NCBI GenBank assembly: GCA_003344405.1
Contig: NOWV01000098.1
Location: 1-64,000 of the forward strand
Length of the DNA stretch: 64,000 bases
Source of the DNA: Trichoplax sp. H2
Taxonomy: Eukaryota > Placozoa > Uniplacotomia > Trichoplacea
Reading direction: 5' to 3'
The position numbers were made by a program, and so were the translations under genes. Shown piece by piece: positions 46,501 to 57,236 of this stretch (positions are counted from its first letter, which is position 1; each line of letters opens with the position of its first letter). The notes under the pieces are model-generated. The model made no database searches. It worked only from the letters and a program-made list of their open reading frames with translations, and was not told the origin of the DNA.

Positions 46501-47119
46501 TTTACTGATTCACTGTTACCTTAATGGCTGTTATTGACTATAAACTAAGTAATTGACTATTTTCTTAATTAGAAACAACTTATCATTGGTTGTGGATTAT
46601 GCCTACCCGATTTATTCGGATTTTTTACCGTAAATGGTCAACAATATGGTAAATGAGTTTAACCGCATCATTTTTTGTAGTATATATTAACCTATTACCT
46701 TATTGACTTGCTTACTTATGATTGATGTACGTATATTATCTTTCTATGTATGTGTATCAATTAACATACACTATTTGCAACGGTAGACTTCAAATTAGTT
46801 TAATTTTATCCCTTAATGATATACGTTTATATTCATAAGGATAACATTTTAGAAGTTGACTCAATACATATCATTTTTACTCGTAGGTCAATATTATAAA
46901 TTAGAAATCGATGATAGCATAGAAGGTTTACCTATCCCCTATTTCACCAATTTTAATCATCGAATTAATTACGGTGAATCGGAATTTTTATATCAAGCAG
47001 CCGATAAAAGTAAAGCACGTTTAAAGCAATGTAAAAAATTGCAAGAATTGGCTATTTTACAGAGTGCAGCAAATGGTAGAGGAAATCCGCTGGATTTCCT
47101 CGATGATTATTTAAATTAA
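34555..47119 (+). CDS. Membrane-anchored ARM-repeat protein with two SPRY-like domains
   Basis: Thirty-five exons close in frame (3951 nt, 1316 residues): 34555-34699, 35781-35841, 36736-36866, 37187-37357, 37882-37906, 38072-38175, 38366-38439, 38522-38588, 38739-38810, 38931-38987, 39063-39191, 39716-39841, 39938-40072, 40157-40282, 40672-40800, 41081-41236, 41408-41575, 41651-41748, 42046-42143, 42384-42484, 42562-42672, 42722-42988, 43156-43248, 43672-43763, 44002-44127, 44281-44385, 44613-44685, 44791-44879, 44958-45019, 45100-45155, 45313-45409, 46064-46292, 46382-46450, 46573-46648 and 46887-47119. Residues 11-30 are a hydrophobic segment followed by a basic, charged stretch. About 50-900 is helical with armadillo-like units (NGIVPILRLLNNSDSGVRLW; EARYWAATLIHEF). 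About 955-1114 is a SPRY domain (WYYEVILKTPGIIQIGWA; GYGVGDDEYSYAFDG) that most resembles RSPRY1. About 1160-1265 is a degenerate second SPRY (YYEVSLQ; GCGL; FFTVNGQQYG). No RING is seen. Function unknown; a scaffold or substrate-recognition role is inference. The first three exons and the smallest ones are least certain. Confidence 0.85.
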
Positions 47120-48020
47120 TACATCATAATAATTCTATTTTTTATATACGTATTAGATAATTTAAAGTATTTTGTTAACTGTAAATAAAATAATTGATTG
47201 GTATGTGTACATAAAATGCTTTGTGGGAAGAAATGAAAATTAGTCGTTAGGTAAAAGGCAAAGTTCGCTATCATGTCCACAATACGACGCAGCATCAGAT
47301 CTGTTCACCTCTTTCTATCTAGTTGAAACAACACATCTTAACATTAATTGAATTCATTACAATGTATTCCCTCCTACTTTATTGCTATCTTTGTATACCA
47401 CGACTATATCAGGTATACCTACTCGTAAATTCGTATGAAGAGCAGTCCCGCAGCAAGTGTGAGCTGCGAAACAGAGTTCATTATTGCCAAGGAAGTACAA
47501 ATTTGAAATTGACCTAATAACTTCATTCAAAGTTGCTATTTTAAATATGAGGGAACAGATCATAACACAAAACACTAACTAAAATACATTTTGACTTTCT
47601 AGAGAGAAGGTAACTGGCTAAGTTGTAATATTATAGATGCTCTGAATCAGTAAATGTAAAAGTTGCACGAATCCCTGATAACTATCGCAAATATAGTGCT
47701 TCCTATGCAGATAGGATCACAGTGTATCGTGTACCATTTCTGACTGCTTTGCATACCATTTAGTTGCAATACTCATTAAAGATAATCTGATATTAGAGAG
47801 GTCGAAGAATGCTAAATATCGATTAATTTCTATTGGATAGAGCTTGTACAGATTTTACTACTTAACTAATCGTTTAAGAAATTAATTTAGTGTTGCCAGG
47901 TCAAAATTCTCAACTTGAGCCATATTCCAATATAATTTATCAAAATCTTGATACTGCAAGCTTGAATATGAGCTAGTGGATGGTATAGTCATGAACTACT
48001 GAAGTCAAAATATTACCCTC
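47120..48020. other. Intergenic, ARM-SPRY to NOP14
   Basis: Apart from the poly(A) candidate just after the ARM-SPRY gene, nothing coding was recognised. Short frames at 47323-47575 lack features. Confidence 0.45.
47184..47189 (+). terminator. Candidate poly(A) signal of the ARM-SPRY gene
   Basis: AATAAA lies 65 nt after the stop codon in an AT-rich, T-run context, which is the expected distance. The call rests on sequence alone. Confidence 0.5.
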
Positions 48021-48099
48021 TTCCACCGTCTACTTTCCCTCTCTCTCTCTTACTATAATCTCCGGGGATTATAGAATAAGAGAGAAGTAGACGGTGGAA
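48021..48099. repeat. Fold-back (inverted repeat) element, possible MITE
   Basis: The left arm starts TTCCACCGTCTACTT and ends ACTATAATC. The right arm starts GATTATAGAATAAGAGAG and ends AAGTAGACGGTGGAA. The arms pair over about 33 bp with a few mismatches around a short CCGGG-containing loop, so the 79-bp unit could form one long hairpin. No transposase or clear target-site duplication is visible nearby. Confidence 0.85.
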
Positions 48100-48575
48100 A
48101 ATTATATTTGAGTAATCCCTAGTACAATATAGTAGCCAAGAATACTTTGCAAAATTCACCTGGTATCATTTGACACAATCAGAGTATAATGTCTGAAACA
48201 TGTCATAACGTTAGTCCTTTCATATTAGCTGTTGCAAGTCATTGGATCGGATTACAGCGATAATAGCCTGGCAACCGTGATCATAGTTCCTAACACTACC
48301 ATTTAATACAGCTATTACTATAGGAGTTGAATTGGCTATTGCCAAATGACGCTGGTAAGTAGCATGTTGCTTAGGCTACGATCTTCTCCATCTCCTTTTT
48401 CCCTTCTTGCAGAGCTGCAGCTAGGATTCTTCAATTCTACTCGTTAAGAGAGCACTCGAAGGACTTATTCAATACTATCTAGGCTTTAATACCATCTAAT
48501 TCAGTGCATGTAGCAACCTTGTAGGTGGATCTCCATTGCAAGCAAGACTCAGGTAACACAAGCATTAAAGCAAAC
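48100..48575. other. NOP14 5' flank
   Basis: Presumed promoter and 5' UTR of NOP14. An in-frame ATG at 48525 would add 17 residues (MDLHCKQ...). I prefer the ATG at 48576 because conserved NOP14-like basic sequence begins there. Confidence 0.4.
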
Positions 48576-51500
48576 ATGAAGAAAAAGACTGCCGATAGAA
48601 AGCGATTTTCACGCCAATTAAAGGATTGTCCCATCGATCGTCCTTTCGAGGTTAAAAAAACTAAAAATAAACGTCATATCCTTGGTACTAAGACTAAAAA
48701 TGGCCGATTTGCTGGTTATACTAACTCCAAACTGGCTTTAAAGGTACGTATACAATTCTTCTGCCTAACATTGTCGTATATAGGCAATCGATTGTCTTGT
48801 AAGATTCTTGTTATTATGCTCCGGTCTTAATCGAGTTTAATGTCATCGTTTATTCTGTAACTTACAACCATTGGAGAGGATAGAATAGGAAGGCAGTTGA
48901 TCCATGTAAATTGCTCTAGTATCACTAATCATGTTGTTTACCGATGGATGCCGTCATTGAAATGAAGGTAGCTCTCACCATTGGACTACCTGTTGTCCTT
49001 ACCGTTGTGATATTACGAAGGGTTGTATAACCGCATGTTGTGATAGAAATAGATTGATACATTACTCGAGTATCCGATAATTTCAAAGGTGCAACGGCTA
49101 TCTGCCATATTCTACCTTCTACTCTGCCAATAGATGCAACAATCTGGATAATATTACGAAACTCCGCATGTGTATAGGCGACATTATCCACACGCTTTAC
49201 AATTCTGTGGGCGTAGAAGTAAGGCGATCACCTAACGTGGGGCTCTTTAATCTCATCATCTACCATCAACTCTTTTACCTTGTAGCTATAGATACAGCTA
49301 TGTAACATTATTCTTTACTGTAACTACTGTAAAACTGATGATCATTCGAAGTAGTACAACAAACGATATGAAGATATTCAATCCATTCTACCATCAACTA
49401 TCATGCCATTTAGGTCGTACGTTAGACTATCCTTCAAAATGGAGATTGATCTCATTGTTACTATTCGTTAGCTACCAGTTGTCATCATTTTACAAATAAT
49501 CAACTAGTACTACGATGATATTTATATATATTACGCATTATCTTACTACTAACCAATTAAAGTTGCTAAGAGGTTATTTCATATGTTCTATGCTGACGTA
49601 CCAATGGATAAAACCACTGGGGACCATATTACCAAGTCGTTTACGTGATATTGTCCACGTACTCTATGATCATCTCATGTAGGAGCTATACAATTACCTA
49701 ATGTAGGATTTAAATTGGATTATGAGCTATAACAATCACGAAATTCCACGTCTAAGTTGCCATCCTTCAGCATAATTTAACCATAGGAAGATTCAGTTTT
49801 ATACCTCGATCATATTCTATAGTATGGCTATCGATGCAACCATTAACATGATTGAATGATGGCTGTGCGAGTACACTACAAAGACACAGTCTAGATGATT
49901 GGATGATTATTTATAAACATCCTATTTTAATATGGATCATTTTACTGATTCAATCTAGCGTAAAGACAGACTCAATACTATGATTGAACAACGAACCAAG
50001 GTAAGCCCAATTGATAGGAATAGATTGAAAATAAAAGTATCAATAACATCAAAACTATATCCTAACGTACATTACGAGATCGTAATAGCGAATATAGAGA
50101 CAGAGTAGTAACAGTATATCATTAGTTAATACTGATAACTGTAAAATGGATGATGTACCAAGGTAGAGTAATCATATAAAGCAAGCGTCTATCGCTATAG
50201 TATGAACAGTTTTATATTATCATAATCGATTATTATCCTATAGGTTCAATATATTGTTGATCTATCATGAGCCAAACATAAATTAACCATAATTCATTCT
50301 TTTCAATAGCGTAATAAAATTGTCGATCATAGACTGGGTGAATACGATCAATCATTATCAGCTGAAGATAAAATGATACAAAGATTTGCTGTAGAGAAAA
50401 AGGTAAATCAACAATAAATACCATAATAAATCATAGTATCTATTCGATTAGATTATAAGTATTTTACCTGCGGTAGAATAATAAAATAATCATTCTGATT
50501 ATACAGGATGAACATAATTGATTGAATATGTTTGATCATCTTATTAGAAACATCATGAGAAAGCAGAAGCTTACCAATTAGAAGATTATCAATTAACTCA
50601 TCTTGGACAGTCATTAGCTGAAGTTGAAAACTTTCAAGAAGATGAAAAATTTAGCTCAGACGAAGACAACGATAATGGTATTAGCCTTATGATAGCATGA
50701 ATAATTTAATACTGTAAATCATCTAATTGCAAATCGTAAATCTCAAGTAGCATAATCAATAGTCAATAATGTAGATGAAATGATTACTAGATTTGATACC
50801 CTTTTTAAATTATTTAGCTCAAGATGATAGCGATTTATATTTTGGCGGATTCCTAAAGAAAAAATCGGAAAGCCAAAGTGAAAGCACTAATCAAGTAAAA
50901 TTATTTGAAATGTTCACTATCTGAAAGAATGAGTTAATTTTATTCTTCATAATAGCTTCGTCTACCCTAACATTTAAGCATGTTAGAATCTGTTCTTTAT
51001 TTGTATTAAAAGTTATTTTAATGTTAGCCAAAATCGAAGAAAGAAATTATGGATGAAATTATTGCTAAATCAAAACAGAGAAAAGTAATGATCATACATC
51101 AAATTTATATAACTTCACAGTCAATAGTATTCATCGGTTACAACCAAACTTCTAAACGTCATTATTTACTGTATAGTACGAAAGAAAACGTGAGAAGGAG
51201 AGAACTGAAAATATGATGCTTAATATTGATGAGGAATGGAAAGAAATGATGCCTGTATTAATTCAATCGGTAAGAAATACAAAAGATTAATATGATTAAT
51301 CCTGAGAAGTTTATTCATTAATATTTTATTTTCTTGTTCATTTCTTTTTTTTTATTCAGTCCATTAACGCCGCAAATACTACCCGTCAAGAAAATAAGGT
51401 GGATTCCTATGATAAATCGGTCAGGGAGCTCGCTTTCGATTTAAAAGCAAAGGTAATATATCTATGAATATATTTATTGCACTGAGCTGCCATTCTCTTA

Positions 51501-54500
51501 AAATTATTTTATAAAGCCATTTGTTAGGTATATGTTTAATTTAAAATTTTTATACCCCTATATTTAGAATGTAAATATAACTATTAAGTACTTATTGGAC
51601 TAAAAATTTAATTACTAAATAACTAATAAACTAACCAAAAATTTCTTTAAGGGGTATTACATGCTAATCCACGGCATATACATTCTTATTCCGCCGTTCT
51701 CAATAGTTTATGCTTTATGCTCTTCAATATTTTAAAAGATCGTCTCAATCAACTATTATACTGTATAATTAGGCTACAAGTAGATTAAAATCTGAAGAGG
51801 AATTAATCAAGGAAGAAAAAGAAAAATTGGAGCAATTAGAGGTAATTAGGAAAAAGCCTACTTTCTCTTCGAACGCATTACCGTACCGAATTTTGGAAAA
51901 TAGATAGCATTGATATCTTTCAGTTAACTACTATATCAATGTTATATTCTATACTGAATTTCGTACTGTTTGTTACAGGCAGATAGACTGAGACGAATGA
52001 AGGGCTTACCCGATACTTCTGAAAAACGGCCCAAACATTTATCTGCTGATGCGATGGAAACAAAGTAGTTTTAATACTTTGTTTATAAAATACACTCAAA
52101 TACTTTAAAAATTACCAGTATATAGGAATTAATATTTAATAAACTCATGTCAGAAAATAAATTGTCACTTTAATTATTAAACTTAATGTAGTATTGAAGA
52201 AATACGAGATAAACGAATTGCATTACGTTACATGGATGGTAAAGCGGTCATCCCAGAAGGTAAATCTACCTTGTAATTGTCGACATATTTGGTAGAATTG
52301 ATATCATCAACGACAATATCATTGATTAGGATACACCGAAGAGGAATTACTGCCTCGATCGAAAGCGACAACAGTTGATGATAACGAATTAAGTGATCAG
52401 GAAGACGCATCAGACGACGACAATGATCAAAACAGCGATGAAGCAGAATCCGCAGAAGAAGAAGGTTCAGAGGAAGAAGAAATTTCAGAGGAAGATAGTG
52501 ACAGTCTAGAGGATTTAAATTCTGACGAGGATGTAAATAGTCCACAAGAATCTGAAAATGAAGATTCTGCAGAGGAAATGAATAAACAAGAAGAAAAAGT
52601 ATGTAGTATATGCACTTTATAGATTTCCTGATAGTTAAAGGTTGTTTAATGGAGTATTACTCCATCGGCTGCTTAATTTGATGGAGTATTATATAAATTA
52701 AATCAACACTTAGAATACAGTTAGCCTTGAAATGAAAGCTGCTGCAGAAGAGTTACCATATCAATTCAAAGGTATGTTTTCATTTATACGTTATTTATAT
52801 TGCCTACCGAATTTGAGAAAGGTATAATGTTTGCTTACATAATATCTTTACATTGATGGTAATAGCACCAGCATCGTACAACGAATTTAAATCTTTAGTC
52901 ACAAAAAGGTTTGTCTAATTGGTTATCATGAAACAATTTTATTAATATACTTTTTTCATTGAAATTTCTACGATCTCGTTTCTGATTCATAGATCCTTAC
53001 AAGATCAGCTTACCATTATTGACAGACTTCGAACCCATTATCACATCTCATTAGATAGTAAAAACAGGGGTAAATTGGAGGTAATATAAATAGATACACA
53101 ATTTTTGCCTTTCAACCTTTCAATATCAGATCATGTCATTTGATAGATTAATTTGTGCTATCAAATCTACAAAAAGCAAACGATTTGGACAATATCAGTT
53201 TTATTTCTGCAGATATACTGCAATATGCGATCAACATGCTCGTATAATTGTCATCGGATCTGGCTATTATACTGCTTTGATATGTCGTAACTGCTCTACT
53301 TACTAAATTAGCACGTTGAATTCTAAAAGTTTGCATGTGCCATTGCAGGTCCTCTTAGATTGTTTACTACATCATTTAGAGAACATAACTCAAGAATTCA
53401 CCGAACAAATGTTAAATTCAAATGTACTAGACGGATTAATTAAGTAAGCCAAGATCCGATCAATACTTTATCAACAGCTGTATTTACTTGATAGTGACAA
53501 TTTGGTATATCATTTTGTTGCAGGCATATTTTTAGTTTAGCTCAAGTATCTCCACAGTATACAGCAAATTGTTGCTTGCTATTTTTAAATAAGTACGTCA
53601 ACGAAACTAAAAAAAAAGGTGATTCACGCTTTATGATCTGTTTTCAAAGATTTACTGTAATTTAAGTAATTCTAGTTTACAATAACAACTATTTTTCTCC
53701 GTTTTAGGTAAAGCTGCATTTCCAGGAATTCATCAGCTAATTTTTTTCCGAGTCATGGCAATTATTTTTCCCACTACCGACTATCATCACTGCATTTCGA
53801 CACCAACCATGCTTTATATGGGGAAACTTTTAATTGAGGTACGAAAGAAATTACTAGATAACTCGTTTGTACTTCACATTATCATTGTTTTTTCACTTTA
53901 TATCCTCTCACTATTAGTCCAATGTAGAAAGTCTTACAGATATAACGAAAGGACTATTCATTTGTAACAACATACTAGACGTAAGTTCTAAGCGAATTGG
54001 TATTTTTGCCTTATGTATGCTGAAAGCTAGTGAAAACTACCAACAGTCCGTTTATTACTGATTTAATAATTACTTATTACTTTACAGTACGTTTCTAAAT
54101 CCAAACGATTCGTACCCGAAGTTGTAATATTTTTGACGGATATTATCTCTGCTTTCTCAACATTCAAAGGTAATTTGCTGCATTATAAACTGCGTTGCTC
54201 TTTCACTCTACCGTTGCAACCTTGATTTTGCTTTTGCTAGTTTCACTAATTCAAATAATGTCGATACAATTGACTTAATGTTTGTGGATCTAAGCGATCT
54301 CTAGCCAAGATTTGTTAAATTTGTTATGATATCGTGTCATAAACATATCTGAAATTTTATAATTTTAAATAATTCTAGATCGAAAATATGAAAATCTACT
54401 TCATATCGAAAATTTGGAAAGGTAATAAAATCACTTAGCTACAGTACATGTTATTATTATATTTATATGGCACGTAAATCGAACATCTGTAATCTATGGC

Positions 54501-55940
54501 TCAGTTTGTAAGATCTTCTGTAATACTAAATGAGGCATTAATGTTTTATGAACTCACTTTTAATTCATTCAGTGCTAAGATCCAGCCTATACAATTGCAT
54601 TGGTTGAATTCAACGACTTTTTCAGATATATCCATAGATACATTAAGGTTAATGCACGCCTATTTTAGCTTACAATCTACTGTGGTCTCTAACTGCAAAT
54701 TAACTTTTAACAATGACCTCAAAATGTACTACACTATAGGCTGTCTCTATTGGCTTTAGCCATTGATTTGCTCGATCAATTCGCGAAACTATATGCTAAT
54801 GCGGTGGCATTTCCGGAAATTTATCATCGTACTTCTGAAATTCTGAATTGGTAAATATACTTTCATATGTATATTAAATAGCAGTGAACGTCAACGAAGA
54901 TTCATTTATTGACAATATTAATGTGTATTTTGACGTAGCATCGATATTGAAGGTTATCCAGCAGAAATTAAGGTATTAAAAGTACAGTTTTAGCTTCCAT
55001 TTTTATGATTCTCGTAAGGTTGATTTATAGGTTAAATGATACAAGATTACTAGTAGATTTATAAATAAAAGATTTTTTCCGATTCAATGCGACGCCTGCA
55101 GCTAATATACCCTTAGATATTTTATAATCAATTTATGGATAGTAGCTACCATAGACGTATTTGTATATTGTAGAATTGATACAAAACGCCACGCGGAAAC
55201 GTAATGTTTTCACATTGTCGTTGTGTTATTGCATGATTGTAGGCTAACTATGAATCGATACAAATGAAAATTAGTAGCACTATATCAGAACCAAGAAATT
55301 ATCTTATATTACAAAAGCGTAAACCTCAGCCGCTAAAACTACTCGAACCAAGGTTTGAAGATCGGTAAGAAGCAGAGTGCCATATTACTCACTTAAACTG
55401 TATTCCTAAAGGTTTAAGATTTAACTGTTGTTTAATTGCATTTCTTCTTGGGTATTTATGTTATGTAACAGTACGCAAACAAATTCTGAGCGAAGCTACG
55501 GAAACAAGAAACACTTAGAAAAAATGAAAGACAGACGCCAAAATAAGCGAGATCAAAAGGTTTTATCCAATATTTTCAAATATATGCATAATTTGATCGG
55601 AGAATCTGTAGATATGAAAATCATCTAATAATTATAATATTTGACGTCTGTTACTTTCACGGACTGTAGAGACTTACACGAGAACTAAGAAGAGACAGTC
55701 GTTATGTGGCTATGAAACAGCGCGAAGATCGGCGAATGAGGTACAGTAAATTTGTAACTGTCGTTGATTTGTATATGAATTACTAAGTTATATATTGAGA
55801 TATTGGTTGTCTGACCCTTGTGATTCCAAATTGATGCCTCTAAACACAGAGATACCGAGAGAAAGCGTAAAGTGAAGGAAATTGAACATCTACTCTCAAA
55901 TCAGCAAGCAGAGATGAAAGCCTATAAGAAAAGGAAATAA
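48576..55940 (+). CDS. NOP14: NOP14 nucleolar protein (small-subunit processome)
   Basis: NOP14 acts in the nucleolar SSU processome for 18S rRNA maturation and 40S export. Twenty-eight exons: 48576-48743, 49959-50000, 50310-50402, 50548-50677, 50818-50894, 51028-51084, 51177-51270, 51360-51452, 51773-51841, 51979-52064, 52192-52259, 52330-52598, 52714-52771, 52866-52908, 52993-53080, 53349-53443, 53524-53618, 53708-53838, 53918-53980, 54088-54169, 54379-54421, 54573-54647, 54740-54850, 54939-54972, 55243-55364, 55472-55559, 55670-55740 and 55850-55940. Family landmarks in order: RPFEVKK, ILGTKT, THLGQSLAEVE, DEEWK, SYDKSVRELAFDLKAK, RPKHLSAD, a long Glu/Asp/Ser acidic stretch (exon 12), EELPYQF, FPGIHQLIFFRVMAIIFPT, and a lysine/arginine-rich coiled tail with DTERKRKVKEIEHLL. 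About 844 residues versus 857 in human. Exon 7 has one base too many in an A run at 51240-51243, which breaks the frame as given. A candidate AATAAA is at 56060-56065. Confidence 0.95.
48744..49958. other. NOP14 intron 1
   Basis: A long intron for this gene (1.2 kb). It contains an 88-codon minus-strand frame (48925-49191) with no recognisable domain. No repeat or RNA gene was identified. Confidence 0.6.
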
Positions 55941-57236
55941 CTATATCGCTAATTTCTAGTGGTAATCTTATCTTGCAATCATCAACGAAAATACTGTGTA
56001 CAAGCAATTCGAATTAGGCAACTTCATAAGAAAATATCATTTACCTGTAGCCGCTATAAAATAAATAATATGAACTATTTTACGTAATTTTATGTGCTAA
56101 TAGCCTAACGAATATTTGATAAATAGTTTCATATAACTATGATAAAGTATAGAATCCTGAGGGTATCTACGGCAAAGGAGACAAAATGTTATAGGTGACT
56201 TGTCAATCAAGCGAGCACTTGTATAAATCAAAATAACATTTCAATCTTGTGGTTCTATTCGATAATAAAGGAGGCTATTATTAACTGTTTTTCATTAGTT
56301 CATTGAACATAGTGTAATAATACTATTATAATGGTTATTTTAGCAGATCAGACATCATTGAATTGAGTTAATTTTCTATAAAAACAACAAAGTGATGTTT
56401 TATCAGTCAAGTTGTTACTCTATGATATGAAATTTATGGCATAAATTAGTTACAGTGGTTGGGTAGAAACTGAAGCATAATAACGTAAGCAGATAAGTGT
56501 CATGCAAACACCCTCAAACCCTTTGTGCCAAAATTGCGAATTAATATTGATAGCTATTCCAAAGTTTTCCATCAAGTTCTCGCCATGATAAATACGGTAT
56601 TTGAACAACTATGTGGTACTAGCTGTAATTTCAGGCTTTCAAGGCTACATAATATATTTGAGAGAACGCGAAAGAATTCGATTACTGAGATCATAGTAAA
56701 ATCACGCACAAGCAGTGATCTTCATAGCTTCTCCAGTTAACATGGATAATTACCCTATTAGTTTCTAGTATACCTGTCGAAAGTTCAGTACATAGTTTGC
56801 TTTTAGGTAGTACTAAATTATGCTGAATGCCCTAGCTATTAACATAAGAACAATTAAAAAGTATGGGGAATAATGCTTTAAGCCATAATTTGATATTGTC
56901 TATTGACTAAATAGTCAAATTGCAATTATGATTGTTTGTCTATTTATCAACATTCACAAAAACAATTAATTATCTATGATTATTAATGAATAAATACATA
57001 ATTATTTAATTAAAGCAGTTGTACATATTATGAGCAATTCCTTAGCGACCATTGTCAGTCAACAACGACGCCGTAGATGTTGCAAACAATCTATAATATC
57101 AATAGACTCGGATTCTAAATCTGCGAGTGGAAACATTAATGATTTTATAACATTTTAGGTCATATTTGATTAATAATTTTGCTATCTAGATTTATTATTG
57201 TGTTTATTTTCAAGATCTTTGCGTACATTAATCAAA
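55941..57236. other. Intergenic, NOP14 to CIMIP2
   Basis: AT-rich. A 71-codon frame at 56525-56740 and a 42-codon frame at 57030-57158 (Arg-rich then Ser/Asp-rich, ending FITF) are unexplained. The latter could be a 5' exon or upstream frame of the next gene, but no splice link was found. Confidence 0.4.

Noticed and set aside
48925-49191. 88-codon minus-strand frame in NOP14 intron 1
   Set aside because: No domain, no supporting exons and wholly intronic.
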